Counted from the first letter of the stretch, positions 32,031 through 41,719 are shown. The stretch is 64,000 nt of DNA from Leifsonia aquatica H1aii (GCF_000633535.1 NZ_AYMR01000009.1:310001-374000); one strand, 5' to 3'. The notes: a model not told the origin generated them from the letters alone. Program-made: numbers and translations.

Positions 32031-32738
32031 TCAGACCTCCGGGGTCGGCGCCGGGTGCGCGGCGGCGTCCGCTTCGGCGGCGAGGCGCTTCTTCTTCGCC
32101 TTGCGCAGCGACTGGAAGTAGTGGAACAGCGTCGGGATCAGTGTGATCACCACGGCGCTGATGAGGATGATGTCGATGTAGCTCGACACGAAGTGCGCGA
32201 CCGGCGGGATGTAGCCGATGAGGTAGCCGAACAGCGTGAGCCCCGCACCCCAGATCAGGGCGCCGATGGCGTTGTAGAGCGAGTACTTCTTGTAGTTCAT
32301 GTGGCCGACGCCGGCGGCGACCGGGGCGAAGGTGCGCACGATCGGCACGAAGCGCGCCAGGATGATCGCCAGCGCACCGAAGCGGTCGAAGAACGCGTTG
32401 GTGCGCCGCACGTTCTCCATGCTGAAGAGGCCGCTCTCCTTGCGTTCGAACACCCTCGGACCTGCTTTGTGCCCGATCAGATAGCCGACCTCGCCACCGA
32501 GGAAGGCGGCGAACGCGATCGCCAGGCACACCCACCAGATGTCCACGCCGAACACGAGCGACGTGTGGGTCAGGAGCCCCGAGATGACGAGCAGTGTGTC
32601 GCCCGGCAGCAGGAATCCGACGAGGAGTCCGGTCTCGGCGAACACGATTCCGCACACGACGACGAGCGCCCACGGCCCGGCGGCCGTGATGATGGTGTTC
32701 GGGTCGAGCCAAGGGATGAGACCGGCGTGATGGATCAA
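32031..32738 (-). CDS. DedA family membrane protein
   Basis: The 235-aa protein has the DedA signature: FAETGLLVGFLLPGDTLLVISG, the FxGxxxGYxxGxxxG segment (LGGEVGYLIGHKAGPRVF), and RFVPIVRTFAPVAAGVGHMNYKK. Members act as lipid scramblases or support membrane homeostasis. The start appears to be TTG 32738 with CTGGAG close upstream. An ATG downstream would cut into the conserved N-terminus. The basic tail (KKAKKKRLA) is cytosolic. Confidence 0.9.
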   Translation of the reverse strand: MIHHAGLIPWLDPNTIITAAGPWALVVVCGIVFAETGLLVGFLLPGDTLLVISGLLTHTSLVFGVDIWWVCLAIAFAAFLGGEVGYLIGHKAGPRVFERKESGLFSMENVRRTNAFFDRFGALAIILARFVPIVRTFAPVAAGVGHMNYKKYSLYNAIGALIWGAGLTLFGYLIGYIPPVAHFVSSYIDIILISAVVITLIPTLFHYFQSLRKAKKKRLAAEADAAAHPAPTPEV

Positions 32739-32914
32739 GGGGCTCCAGACGGGTTCGGGGTACGGAGCCGAGTTTAGTGGCCGGAAGCTGCACGGAACGT
32801 GCGAATTGTCACGATGGCGGCGAAGATCATCCTGTGGTCTGACTATGCCCCCTCTGTGTCGTACGAGGGGGCCGCCGGGCCGGACGAGGGATCAGCGCGA
32901 GACCAGTGCCGAAG

Positions 32915-32996
32915 TGCGGGAGAAGGGACTCGAACCCTCACGCCGTGAAGCACAGGAACCTAAATCCTGCGTGTCTGCCAGTTTCACCACTCCCGC
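32915..32996 (-). tRNA. tRNA-Leu (anticodon TAG)
   Basis: On the minus strand the acceptor GCGGGAG pairs with CTCCCGC, with discriminator A. The anticodon stem CAGGA/TCCTG encloses loop TTTAGGT, giving anticodon TAG. A long variable arm (TGCTTCACGGCGT) marks a class II leucine tRNA, and the T arm contains GGTTCGAGTC. CCA is not encoded. Confidence 0.95.
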
Positions 32997-33014
32997 GGCG
33001 CGCGCTAGGCGCGG

Positions 33015-34052
33015 CTACGACAATAGCTCATGCACGCGCGGCGCGACCTCGGTGCCGTACAGCTCGATCGCGCGCATCAGGTGGTCGTGGCCGAGCGTCC
33101 CGTTGCTGATCTTGAGGTCGAACCGCTCGATCCCGAGTCCACGCGCGGTGTAGGCGATCTTCTGCGCGACGGTCTCCGGCGAGCCGACGACGAGGGCGCC
33201 GTCCTCGCCGGCCTCGTGCTCGAATCGTGCGCGCGAGGCCGGCGGCCAGCCCCGCTCACGGCCGATCCGGTTGGTCATCGCCTCGTAGTGCGGCCAGAGG
33301 ATCTCCTTCGCCTCGTCGTCGGTCGCGGCGACGAAGCCGGGGGAGTGCACCCCGATCGGGAGGGTGGTGTCCTGGTCGAACTGGTCGAGGGCCTTGCGGT
33401 AGAGCTCGGCGAGCGGCTGGAAGCGCATCGGGCCGCCGCCGATGATCGCGAGCATCAGCGGGAGGCCGTAGTGCGCGGCGCGGACGACCGACTCGGGGCT
33501 GCCTCCGACGCCGATCCATGTCTTCAGCGGGCCGTTCTCCAGGTGCGGGTACACCGACTGGCCGGTCAGAGCCGGGCGGAGGGAGCCCTCCCAGGTCACC
33601 GGCTGCTGCTTCCGCAGCTCGGCGAACAGGTCCAGCTTCTCCTCGAAGAGCTCTTCGTACTGCCCGAGGTCGAGCCCGAAGAGGGGGAACGATTCGATGA
33701 AGGAGCCGCGGCCGAGGATGACCTCCGCGCGGCCGCCGGACACACCGTCGAGGGTCGCGAACCGCTGGAACACGCGCACCGGGTCGTCCGAGCTCAGCAC
33801 GGTGACGGCCGACCCGAGATGGATGCGCTCGGTGCGCCCCGCGATCGCCGCCAGCACCACCTCGGGGGCGGAGACCGCGAAGTCCTCGCGGTGGTGCTCG
33901 CCGATGCCGATGAAGTCGAGGCCGACCTGATCGGCCAGCACCCCCTCCTCGACGACGTTGCGCAGGACCTGCGCGTGGGTCAGCGGTGCGCCGTCGGCGT
34001 CGCGGGTGACGTCTCCGAAGGTGTCGATGCCGAGTTCGAGTCTCGTCGCCAT
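33015..34052 (-). CDS. LLM-class (luciferase-like) flavin-dependent oxidoreductase
   Basis: The 345-aa protein has the bacterial luciferase-like barrel: LELGIDTFGD, DFIGIGEHHREDFAVSAPEVV, RIHLGSAVTVLSSDDPVRVFQRFATLD, and the C-terminal GLGIERFDLKISNG. Such enzymes use FMNH2 or F420 as cofactor; the substrate is unknown. The start is ATG 34052 with GAGGA upstream; an ATG six codons earlier lacks this spacing. Confidence 0.9.
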   Translation of the reverse strand: MATRLELGIDTFGDVTRDADGAPLTHAQVLRNVVEEGVLADQVGLDFIGIGEHHREDFAVSAPEVVLAAIAGRTERIHLGSAVTVLSSDDPVRVFQRFATLDGVSGGRAEVILGRGSFIESFPLFGLDLGQYEELFEEKLDLFAELRKQQPVTWEGSLRPALTGQSVYPHLENGPLKTWIGVGGSPESVVRAAHYGLPLMLAIIGGGPMRFQPLAELYRKALDQFDQDTTLPIGVHSPGFVAATDDEAKEILWPHYEAMTNRIGRERGWPPASRARFEHEAGEDGALVVGSPETVAQKIAYTARGLGIERFDLKISNGTLGHDHLMRAIELYGTEVAPRVHELLS

Positions 34053-34130
34053 GTCAGTCCTCACATTCATGCGTTTGCATGAAGCCGAACGGCCTCCGGG
34101 TCGAGCCTATTCCCGGGTCGGGCGCGGAGG

Positions 34131-35396
34131 TCAGGCGGCCCGTGTCGTGCGGGGGACGTAGCGCGGGATGTAGCGGCCGAGCATCGCGGCCCCCAGCAGC
34201 CCGAGGACGCCCATCACGCCCCCGGCGAACGAGATCGAGACGACCGCGGTCAGCAGGGAGACGACCAGCGGGGCGACGGCCTGCCCGGCGTCGCTCGAGA
34301 ACCGCCAGGCGCCGAGGAACGCCGCCGGGGCGTCGCGGGGCGCGAGGTCGGCGCCCAGTGTCATCACGATTCCGGAGCCGATGCCGTTGGCGACGGACAG
34401 GAAGAGCGAGACGCCGATGTACCAGGCGACGCGCGCATCCAGCTCGTGCGTGAACGAGAGGGCGAGGAAGCCGGCGCCGAGGCCGATCATCGACGGGATG
34501 GCGCTCCACATCCGCCCGAACCGGTCCATGATCTGGCCGCTCGCGTAGAAGAGGGCGAAGTCCACCGCTCCCGCCAGGCCGATGATCAGAGCCGTGTTCG
34601 CCTCGCTGAGCCCGATCGAGACCGCCCAGAGCGGCATCAGGACGGTGCGGGCGGAGCGCACCGCGCTGACGAGCGCCACACCGGACCCCATGCGCACCAG
34701 CACGGCGCGGAAGGCCCAGATCGTGCGGAACAGGCCGTGCGTGCGCTCCTCGGCCTCCTCCTCGCCGGCCGTCACCCGCTCACCGGCCGCATCGGTCGTG
34801 CGCGCACTCGGGCCGAACATCTTCTCCGGGTCGGGCAGCGCGACCAGCACCACGACGGCTCCCACGCAGCCGACGACGAAGATCCAGAACACCGACTGCG
34901 TCGAGCCGGTCAGGGCGATGACGGCGGAGGCGATCAGCGGCCCGACGAACCAACCGCAACGGAAGATACCCCCGAGGGTGGAGAGCGCTCGCGCCCGGTA
35001 GCGCTGCGGGACGTAGGTGGTCATGAACGCGTGCCGTGCGAGCGCGAACACCGCCGTGGCCAGACCGACCACGAAGATCCCGACCATCAGCACCCAGTAG
35101 TTCGGAGCGAGCAGGCAGACCGCGATCCCGGCGATCGCGACCACGGCCGCGGCGATCATCGATCGGCGCTCGCCGAACCGGGAGACCACCCACCCGCTCG
35201 GGATGTCGCCTGCCAGTTCGCCGAGCATCACCATCGACGCGATGAACCCGGCCATCGCCAGCGACGCCCCCAGGTTGCCGGCTGCGATGGGGATGATCGG
35301 GATGATCGCGCCCTCGCCGATGGAGAACAGCAGCGTTGGAAGGAAGGCTGCGAGTGCGACGGAGCGGAATCGGAAGGGGCGCTCGTCGGAAGTCAT
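34131..35396 (-). CDS. Major facilitator superfamily transporter
   Basis: The 421-aa protein has about 12 hydrophobic segments in two halves, joined by a charged loop ([20 protein letters not shown]). The conserved loop between segments 2 and 3 reads [15 protein letters not shown], the MFS motif A. It is probably a drug or metabolite efflux carrier. The start is ATG 35396; the frame continues upstream as shadow over the prfB start. It is divergent from prfB with 70 bases between. Confidence 0.88.
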   Translation of the reverse strand: MTSDERPFRFRSVALAAFLPTLLFSIGEGAIIPIIPIAAGNLGASLAMAGFIASMVMLGELAGDIPSGWVVSRFGERRSMIAAAVVAIAGIAVCLLAPNYWVLMVGIFVVGLATAVFALARHAFMTTYVPQRYRARALSTLGGIFRCGWFVGPLIASAVIALTGSTQSVFWIFVVGCVGAVVVLVALPDPEKMFGPSARTTDAAGERVTAGEEEAEERTHGLFRTIWAFRAVLVRMGSGVALVSAVRSARTVLMPLWAVSIGLSEANTALIIGLAGAVDFALFYASGQIMDRFGRMWSAIPSMIGLGAGFLALSFTHELDARVAWYIGVSLFLSVANGIGSGIVMTLGADLAPRDAPAAFLGAWRFSSDAGQAVAPLVVSLLTAVVSISFAGGVMGVLGLLGAAMLGRYIPRYVPRTTRAA

Positions 35397-35450
35397 CTCG
35401 TTAACACCGTACAACTTCTCCGCGCCGCCCCCGCGCGGGCGACCGGCCGG

Positions 35451-35456
35451 TAGGCT
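35451..35456 (+). promoter_or_regulatory. Candidate -10 element (TAGGCT) of prfB
   Basis: GGTAGGCTGGAC ends a few bases before ATG 35467. The spacing implies a transcript starting at or next to the start codon, as at murI. Confidence 0.5.
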
Positions 35457-35466
35457 GGACGCCGAC

Positions 35467-36585
35467 ATGATTGAACTGGACCTCACCCCGCAGATCGCCG
35501 AGTTGCGCTCGACCCTGGGCGACATCACCGCCGTCGTCAACCCGGACAAGCTCCGTGCCGACATCGCCGCTCTCAGCGAGCAGGCCGGTGCCCCCGACCT
35601 CTGGGACGACACGGCGAACGCGCAGAAGGTGACCAGCGCCCTCAGTCACCGCCAGGCGGAGCTCGGCCGGATCACCGCGATCGAGCAGCGCCTCGACGAC
35701 CTCGAGGTGCTCGTCGAGCTCGCCGTCGAGGGCGACGACGAGGAGTCGGCCGCCGAGGCCCGCGCCGAGCTCGACTCGCTGCAGAAGGCACTCGGCTCCC
35801 TCGAGGTGCAGACCCTCCTGAACGGCGAGTACGACGAGCGCGCCGCGATCGTGACCATCCGCTCCGGCGCCGGCGGCGACGACGCCACCGACTTCGCTGA
35901 GATGCTGCTGCGCATGTACCTGCGCTGGGCCGAGCGCCACAAGTACCCGGTCAAGGTGATGGACACCTCGTACGCCGAGGGAGCGGGTATCAAGTCCGCG
36001 ACCTTCGAGGTCGACGTGCCCTACGCCTTCGGCACGCTTTCCGTGGAGGCGGGCACCCACCGCCTCGCGCGCATCAGCCCGTTCGGATCCGCCGACAAGC
36101 GCCAGACCTCGTTCGCCGCCGTCGAGGTGATCCCGCTCATGGAGGAGGCCGTGCAGGTCGACATCCCCGAGGGCGACATCCGCATCGACGTCTTCCGGTC
36201 GTCCGGTCCCGGGGGCCAGTCGGTCAACACGACCGACTCCGCGGTGCGGATCACCCACCTCCCGACCGGCATCGTCGTCTCGATGCAGAACGAGAAGTCG
36301 CAGATCCAGAACCGCGCCGCCGCGATGCGCGTGCTCCAGACCCGACTGCTGCTGCTGCAGAAGGAGGAGGAGGCCGCGAAGAAGAAGGAACTCGCCGGCA
36401 CCATCACGGCGAGCTGGGGCGACCAGATGCGCTCCTACTTCCTCTACGGCCAGCAGCTGGTCAAGGACCTGCGCACCGGGTACGAGTCCGGCAACCCCAG
36501 TTCGGTGTTCGACGGCGACCTCGACGGCTTCATCGCCGCGGGCATCCGCTGGCGCGCCGGAGCCAAAGCGGAAGCCCAGGCCTAG
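35467..36585 (+). CDS. prfB: Peptide chain release factor 2
   Basis: The 372-aa factor releases peptides at UGA and UAA codons. It carries the RF2 recognition tripeptide in RISPFGS and the catalytic GGQ at G249-G250-Q251 ([17 protein letters not shown]). No in-frame UGA or slippery CTTTGA is seen near the start, so the autoregulatory frameshift known from E. coli prfB is absent. The start ATG 35467 fits the N-terminus [16 protein letters not shown]. ftsE follows 111 bases downstream. Confidence 0.97.
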   Translation: MIELDLTPQIAELRSTLGDITAVVNPDKLRADIAALSEQAGAPDLWDDTANAQKVTSALSHRQAELGRITAIEQRLDDLEVLVELAVEGDDEESAAEARAELDSLQKALGSLEVQTLLNGEYDERAAIVTIRSGAGGDDATDFAEMLLRMYLRWAERHKYPVKVMDTSYAEGAGIKSATFEVDVPYAFGTLSVEAGTHRLARISPFGSADKRQTSFAAVEVIPLMEEAVQVDIPEGDIRIDVFRSSGPGGQSVNTTDSAVRITHLPTGIVVSMQNEKSQIQNRAAAMRVLQTRLLLLQKEEEAAKKKELAGTITASWGDQMRSYFLYGQQLVKDLRTGYESGNPSSVFDGDLDGFIAAGIRWRAGAKAEAQA

Positions 36586-36696
36586 CCCGTCTAGCACCGA
36601 CCGAGCTCGGACCGCGCGTACGGCGTGCTGTCAGGCTCGCGCCACGCCCACGCCGATACGGCGGATGCGCCGGAAGATGCATAGTCTCTACACGTC

Positions 36697-37860
36697 ATGA
36701 TCCGGTTCGAACACGTATCCAAGCAGTACTCGGGCACGACCCGCCCGGCGCTGAACGGCATCAACCTCGAGGTGCTGCGCGGTGAGTTCGTCTTCCTCGT
36801 CGGCGCGTCCGGCTCGGGCAAGTCGAGCTGCCTGCGCCTCATCCTGAAAGAAGAGAAGCCCACCAAGGGCAACATCCACGTGCTGGGGCAGGACCTCGGC
36901 TCGATCTCCTCCCGCAAGGTGCCGTACTTCCGTCGCAACCTCGGTGTCGTCTTCCAGGACTTCCGTCTCCTTCCCAACAAGAACGTCTTCCAGAACGTCG
37001 CCTTCACCCTGCAGGTCATCGGCAAGTCCCGTGCCTTCATCCAGGAGGCCGTCCCGGACGTCCTCACGATGGTCGGTCTCGACGGCAAGGCGCAGCGCCT
37101 GCCGCACGAGCTGTCCGGAGGTGAGCAGCAGCGCGTCGCCATCGCACGCGCCGTCGTCAACAAGCCGCAGATCCTCCTGGCGGACGAGCCGACGGGCAAC
37201 CTGGATCCGGCCACCAGCGCCGGGATCATGGGCGTGCTCGAGCGCATCAACGCCGGGGGCACCACCGTCCTGATGGCGACCCACGAGGCGGCCATCGTCG
37301 ACCAGATGAAGCGACGGGTGATCGAGCTCGTCAGCGGGCAGATCGTGCGCGACGAGCGTCATGGCGGTTACGGCGTGACCGCTGCGGTGCCGATCCAGCG
37401 CGAGCAGCTCACGGTGCCCGCGCAGGCTCCCGCGGCCGTCCCGGTCGGGGTGCCCGCGAACGCAGCGTTCGGCTCGGAGCCGATGACGCGTCCGCACGCA
37501 CCCGTCGGCAACCCGACGGGGCCGGTCTCGGTGCCGCAGCAGACCGGACCGCAGCCGTCCGTGCCCCCGCTGCCGCCGCAGCCGATCACGTATCCGCCGG
37601 CCGCCCAGCAGCCGATGGTCCAGCAGCCGGTCGCCCAGCAGTCGGCCACCCAGCACCAGCAGCCGGTCGTGTCGCAGCCGCAGCCCGTCGTGCAACCGCA
37701 GGCCGCCGCCGCGCCGCAGCCACCGGTCGACCAGCCCGTCGGTCCGCCGGCCGGCGACTCCCTGCCTGACCACCTCAACTTCACCGCCAACCTCGACCTC
37801 CGGGGACTGCGCGAGACCACCGACCGCGACGGCGAGCAGAATGTGGGGCCGACCAAATGA
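36697..37860 (+). CDS. ftsE: Cell division ATP-binding protein FtsE with long Pro/Gln-rich tail
   Basis: The 387-aa protein has an ABC ATPase domain: Walker A GASGSGKSS (36-44), Q-loop VFQDFRLL, signature LSGGEQQR (from 139) and Walker B ILLADEPTGNLD (from 159). With FtsX it controls septal peptidoglycan hydrolases. Typical FtsE ends near residue 225-230. Here a tail of about 155 residues follows, rich in Pro, Gln, Val and Ala (repeats such as QQPMVQQPVAQQ), and ends with LNFTANLDLRGLRETTDRDG. The stop overlaps ftsX as ATGA. Confidence 0.96.
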   Translation: MIRFEHVSKQYSGTTRPALNGINLEVLRGEFVFLVGASGSGKSSCLRLILKEEKPTKGNIHVLGQDLGSISSRKVPYFRRNLGVVFQDFRLLPNKNVFQNVAFTLQVIGKSRAFIQEAVPDVLTMVGLDGKAQRLPHELSGGEQQRVAIARAVVNKPQILLADEPTGNLDPATSAGIMGVLERINAGGTTVLMATHEAAIVDQMKRRVIELVSGQIVRDERHGGYGVTAAVPIQREQLTVPAQAPAAVPVGVPANAAFGSEPMTRPHAPVGNPTGPVSVPQQTGPQPSVPPLPPQPITYPPAAQQPMVQQPVAQQSATQHQQPVVSQPQPVVQPQAAAAPQPPVDQPVGPPAGDSLPDHLNFTANLDLRGLRETTDRDGEQNVGPTK

Positions 37861-38762
37861 GATTCGGCCTGATCTGGTCGGAGGTCGGCAACGGCCTGCG
37901 CCGCAACCTCTCGATGGTGATCTCGGTCATCCTCGTCACGTTCATCTCCCTGACCTTCGTCGGCACGGCCGTGCTGCTGCAGGTGCAGATCGGGCAGATG
38001 AAGACCTACTGGTACGACCGCGCGCAGGTCGCTGTCTACATGTGCACCGAGGCGGACAACTGCCAGGGCGGTGCCGCGACCGACCAGACGGTCGAAGCGG
38101 TCAAGAAGCAGCTGGAGTCGCCCGAGCTGTCGCCGTACATCCAGAAGTTCTACTTCCAGGACCAGCAGCAGGCGTACAACGAGTTCAAGCAGCAGTTCAA
38201 GGGCAACCAGATCGCCGACTTCGTGACGCCGGACATGATCCCGCAGACGTTCTGGGTCAACCTCAAGGACCCGAACCAGTCGGCCGTGCTCACGGAGACC
38301 CTCGCCGGGTCGGCCGGGGTGCAGAGCGTCGTCGACCAGCGCAGCTACCTCGATCAGATCTTCAACATCCTCGGCGCCGCCAGTGCCACGGCGCTCGTCG
38401 TCGCGGTGGTGATGCTCGTGGCGGCCGTGCTGCTCATCGCCACCACCATCCGGCTCTCCGCGTTCTCCCGTAGGCGCGAGATCGGGATCATGCGGCTCGT
38501 CGGCGCGTCCAACCGGTTCATCCAGACACCGTTCATCATCGAGGGTGTGCTCGCCGCGCTGATCGGTGCGCTGCTGGCGGCGACCGTGCTGGTGCTGATC
38601 GTGCAACTGTTCGTACGCGGACCGCTGCAGAACAGCATCCAATCGATCAACTTCGTCTCGATGTCCCAGGCCTGGCCGGTGATCCCGTTGATCGTGCTGG
38701 TCGGGGTGCTCCTCGCCGCCGCCTCGGCCAACTTCGCGATCAAGCGCTACCTGAAGGTCTGA
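37857..38762 (+). CDS. ftsX: Cell division protein FtsX
   Basis: The 301-aa membrane partner of FtsE has an N-terminal segment (residues about 20-45) and an extracytoplasmic domain with two Cys (YMCTEADNC). Three C-terminal segments follow, with the conserved loop SAFSRRREIGIMRLVGASNRFI. ATG 37857 overlaps the ftsE stop. The order ftsE-ftsX-smpB is usual in actinobacteria. Confidence 0.97.
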   Translation: MRFGLIWSEVGNGLRRNLSMVISVILVTFISLTFVGTAVLLQVQIGQMKTYWYDRAQVAVYMCTEADNCQGGAATDQTVEAVKKQLESPELSPYIQKFYFQDQQQAYNEFKQQFKGNQIADFVTPDMIPQTFWVNLKDPNQSAVLTETLAGSAGVQSVVDQRSYLDQIFNILGAASATALVVAVVMLVAAVLLIATTIRLSAFSRRREIGIMRLVGASNRFIQTPFIIEGVLAALIGALLAATVLVLIVQLFVRGPLQNSIQSINFVSMSQAWPVIPLIVLVGVLLAAASANFAIKRYLKV

Positions 38763-38769
38763 CGCACGA

Positions 38770-38805
38770 TAGACTGGTCTGCTGCCCGGCGACGCGCCGG
38801 GCAGC
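38770..38805 (+). promoter_or_regulatory. smpB promoter -10 element and leader hairpin
   Basis: TAGACT (38770-38775) fits an actinobacterial -10 box. Directly downstream a perfect 11-bp hairpin, GCTGCCCGGCG/CGCCGGGCAGC (38781-38791 with 38795-38805) with a 3-base loop, would form in the smpB leader. No T run follows, so it is not a usual terminator. It may affect leader stability or act as a weak stop for ftsEX transcripts. Confidence 0.5.
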
Positions 38806-38832
38806 GCCACCATCGAACGTCAGGAGTGAGCC

Positions 38833-39309
38833 GTGCCCAGGGAACAGGGACAGAAGGTCGTCGCGACCAACCGTCGCGCCCGCCACGACTACATCCTCGA
38901 GGACACCTTCGAGGCCGGTCTCGTCCTGACCGGCACCGAGGTGAAGTCGCTGCGGCTGGGCCGGGCGTCGCTTGTCGACGGCTACGCCTTCGTCGACAAG
39001 GGGGAGGCCTGGCTCGACGCCGTGCACATCCCGGAATACGCGGACGGGACCTGGAACAACCACGCCCCGCGCCGCAAGCGCAAGCTGCTGCTGCACAAGG
39101 CGCAGATCCTGAAGATCGAGAATAAGGTCAAGCAGGGCGGCTACACGATCATCCCGCTGCAGATCTACTTCAACGACGGCCGGGCCAAGGTCGAGATCGC
39201 GGTCGCCAAGGGCAAGAAGGACTACGACAAGCGCCAGGCGCTGCGCGAGCGGCAGGACAACCGTGAGGCGCAGCGGGCGATGTCGAGCCGCCGGCACCTC
39301 GGCGAGTAA
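38833..39309 (+). CDS. smpB: SsrA-binding protein SmpB
   Basis: The 158-aa RNA-binding protein delivers tmRNA to stalled ribosomes. Conserved segments are [44 protein letters not shown], and the C-terminal basic tail with [16 protein letters not shown]. The start is GTG 38833 with AGGAGTGA upstream. Its RNA partner ssrA is encoded 2.4 kb downstream on the same strand. Confidence 0.97.
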   Translation: MPREQGQKVVATNRRARHDYILEDTFEAGLVLTGTEVKSLRLGRASLVDGYAFVDKGEAWLDAVHIPEYADGTWNNHAPRRKRKLLLHKAQILKIENKVKQGGYTIIPLQIYFNDGRAKVEIAVAKGKKDYDKRQALRERQDNREAQRAMSSRRHLGE

Positions 39310-39359
39310 GGCGATCCCGCATGGCGCCGGGGCCGGCGCCCACCTGGCAGACTGAGGCC

Positions 39360-40100
39360 ATGAGCACCTCCCCGCAGCGCATCCCGGTCCACGGCACGTA
39401 CAACTTCCGCGATGTCGGCGGGTACGCGGTGGAGGGCGGGGTCACCCGTTCCGGCAAGCTGTTCCGGGCCGATGCGCTGGCCGATCTCGGCGACGAGGGG
39501 AAGGCTGCCTTGCGTGAGCTCGGGGCGCGGATCGTCATCGACCTGCGCGACGACTTCGAGGTGGAGTCCCGGCCCGACGATCTGAGCGGGCTCGACGTCA
39601 CCGTGCTGCGCCTGCCGGTCTTCGAAGGCTCCGGAGCATCGCAGGCCACGGTCGGAGCCACCCTGGTCGATCTCTACGAGAAGATCATCCTCCAGCATCG
39701 GGACGTGGTCATCCGCGCCCTTCGCGAGATCGCCGACACCGGAACGGAGCCGGTGATCGTCCACTGCACCGCGGGCAAGGACCGCACTGGCGTGGTCATC
39801 GCGCTGGCCCTGCTCGCCGCGGGCGTGGATCGTGAGACCGTGCTCGACGACTACGCGGCCACGCAGGCCAACCTGGCCGGCGAATGGCTCGACCGGATGC
39901 TCGCACTCGTCCGCGGCTACGGCGTCGAGATGACCCCGAACCTCCAGGTGATCATGGGCGGCAGTCCGCGGGAGGCGCTGGCCGCGGGACTCGACCTGAT
40001 CGAGCGCGACTTCGGAAGCGTCCGCGCCTACCTGCTGGACGCGGGACTGGACGAGCTGGAACTCGCGAAGCTGCGCTCGGTGCTCGTGCAGCCCGCCTGA
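39360..40100 (+). CDS. Tyrosine-protein phosphatase (PtpB-like dual-specificity family)
   Basis: The 246-aa protein has the conserved start GTYNFRDVGGYA, a general-acid region (VIDLRDDFEVESRPDDL) and the P-loop HCTAGKDRTG, with catalytic C136 and R142. Proteins of this group dephosphorylate phosphotyrosine or phosphoinositides in actinobacteria. The start is ATG 39360 with GAGG upstream. A longer frame starts earlier but lacks a ribosome site. Confidence 0.92.
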   Translation: MSTSPQRIPVHGTYNFRDVGGYAVEGGVTRSGKLFRADALADLGDEGKAALRELGARIVIDLRDDFEVESRPDDLSGLDVTVLRLPVFEGSGASQATVGATLVDLYEKIILQHRDVVIRALREIADTGTEPVIVHCTAGKDRTGVVIALALLAAGVDRETVLDDYAATQANLAGEWLDRMLALVRGYGVEMTPNLQVIMGGSPREALAAGLDLIERDFGSVRAYLLDAGLDELELAKLRSVLVQPA

Positions 40101-40193
40101 CGGCAGCGGCGAGGCGCCGCCGGGCCCGGATTCACAGCGGAGTCATCAGGGGCTCGCAGCCCCAACGCGGGCTGCGCATGCTTTCCTGTGATC

Positions 40194-40895
40194 ATGGATG
40201 AGAACCAGCCGACGGAACCGCTGCCGCCGGCGCCCGGTGCGGCGCCGACGGCTGCGGCATCCCAGCCGTCCGCCCCGCCCCCTGCAGCGGCCGCTCCGGG
40301 GGGAGTCCCGCCCACGGCACCGGCACCGGCCGTCGAACCGTTCTACAAGCGGCACGGACTCGCCTTCGCCATCTCCACCCTCGTGCTCGGGATCGTGGTC
40401 GTCCTCGGCCTGATCGGGGTCGGTACGGCCGTCGCGGTGAACGTGGCCGCCCACTCCCTCTCGGCCTTCGAGCACACTTCGCCCCGCGACCGCGGCGCAC
40501 CGGGGGACGGCCGGCAGAACCTCGGGCCGGGCGGCTCCGGCAACGGGGGATCCGGTCAGGGCGACTCCGGTCAGGGCGGCTCCGGCACCGGAGGCCGGAA
40601 TGGCGGCACGCAACGCGAGCTCGTCCGGGGCACGCTCGAGTCGACCTCCAGCTCCGACTGGACGGTGAAGACGACCTCCGGCTCGACCGTCACGGTGAAG
40701 ATCACCTCGTCCACCGCCTTCGGGCTGCCGAACCAGTCGGCGTCCGCCTCCGACTTCGCCACCGGCGACGAGGTGGTCGTGGTCGGCACCGGGCGCAGCG
40801 GCGACACCATCACCGCGACACGCATCCTCGAGCTGACCGACGTCCCGCGACCGGGATCCACGCCGGGGCCGACCCCGGGTTCGGGCGCGCCGTGA
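40194..40895 (+). CDS. Single-pass membrane protein with DUF5666-like external domain
   Basis: The 233-aa protein has a Pro/Ala-rich cytosolic part (1-45), one membrane segment (FAISTLVLGIVVVLGLIGVG) and a Gly/Ser-rich linker. An external beta domain follows (LVRGTLESTSSSDWTVKTTS, VTVKITSSTAFG, GDEVVVVGTG), resembling DUF5666. The role is unknown. ATG 40194 is taken; GTG 40188 is two codons earlier in frame. Confidence 0.75.
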   Translation: MDENQPTEPLPPAPGAAPTAAASQPSAPPPAAAAPGGVPPTAPAPAVEPFYKRHGLAFAISTLVLGIVVVLGLIGVGTAVAVNVAAHSLSAFEHTSPRDRGAPGDGRQNLGPGGSGNGGSGQGDSGQGGSGTGGRNGGTQRELVRGTLESTSSSDWTVKTTSGSTVTVKITSSTAFGLPNQSASASDFATGDEVVVVGTGRSGDTITATRILELTDVPRPGSTPGPTPGSGAP

Positions 40896-40924
40896 TCGCG
40901 GCCGGCGGCGGACGCGCGCTCTGA

Positions 40925-41593
40925 TCAGGACGCGGCGAAGCGGGCGTGCACCCGGACCGTCACGCGGATCAGGTCCGGCTTCAGGGCGAGCGGCGCGCCG
41001 CTGACGTCCGCCGAGGCCATCCGCGCCGCGAACGGGGCTCCGGGCTGCGGGGAAGCGCCGGCGTCGCCGAGCATCCCCGGATCGCTCAGCGCCACCGGGC
41101 GCAGGTCGGTCAGACCGAGGGCGGCGGCGTAGCGGCGAGCTTTCGCCACGGCCTCCTCGACGGCGCGGCGGGACACCTCCTCGGTGAGTTGCTGTCGCGT
41201 CTCGGGGGAGAGGCTCCAGCTCACCCCCTCGACAGTCACGCCGTCGCGCAGCGACACCGCGCCGACCCAGTCCGAGAGAGCGGACGGGTCCGCGAACTCC
41301 GCTTCCAGCGATGCCTGCGCGTGATGGACGACCGGGAGCTGCTCTCCGGTCTGGCTCCACGGCCGATCGCCCCACACCCGCAGCTGCTCGGACGACCAGC
41401 GCAGGAGCGGGGCCCCCGGCGCCTCGTGGAGCTCGCGGAGGCCCGCCACGAGCTCGGTGTGGCGCTCCGTGGCGAGCTCGAGGGCCTCGTGCCGCGACGC
41501 GCCGTCATAGGTGACCAGCACCCGGACCGTGCCGCGTTCGGCGGCGCGCCCCTCCTCGTACTCGCCCTGGACCGTGATGATCGTCTCCGACAT
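40925..41593 (-). CDS. SIMPL (DUF541) domain protein
   Basis: The 222-aa protein shows the DUF541 pattern: TIITVQGEYEEGRAAERGTV near the start, a central GVSWSLSPETRQQLTEEVSR and AVAKARRYAAALGL, and a final strand-rich part (IRVTVRVHARFAAS). The family is widespread, with no clear single function. There is no signal peptide, although many members are exported. The start is ATG 41593; the longer frame upstream lacks support. Confidence 0.8.
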   Translation of the reverse strand: MSETIITVQGEYEEGRAAERGTVRVLVTYDGASRHEALELATERHTELVAGLRELHEAPGAPLLRWSSEQLRVWGDRPWSQTGEQLPVVHHAQASLEAEFADPSALSDWVGAVSLRDGVTVEGVSWSLSPETRQQLTEEVSRRAVEEAVAKARRYAAALGLTDLRPVALSDPGMLGDAGASPQPGAPFAARMASADVSGAPLALKPDLIRVTVRVHARFAAS

Positions 41594-41719
41594 GGACCGA
41601 TCGTGGCATAGAACGACCCGCGCCGCTGTTGTAGTATGAGAAGCTCGCCGGTCACGGCGGACACGCACCTGCACAATTCAACAGCGCGCGACAGCGACCC
41701 AGCCATTTCGGCTGCGCAC

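Noticed and set aside
32915-32996. tRNA-Leu as phage attachment site
   Set aside because: No integrase or phage gene lies near it; the prophage ends at about 25,580 beside a protein gene.
35467-35570. Autoregulatory +1 frameshift in prfB
   Set aside because: No CTTTGA or internal TGA near the start; the frame is continuous from ATG 35467.
38781-38805. Rho-independent terminator for ftsEX
   Set aside because: The hairpin is strong, but no T run follows and the promoter-like TAGACT lies on its upstream side, so it is treated as a leader element.
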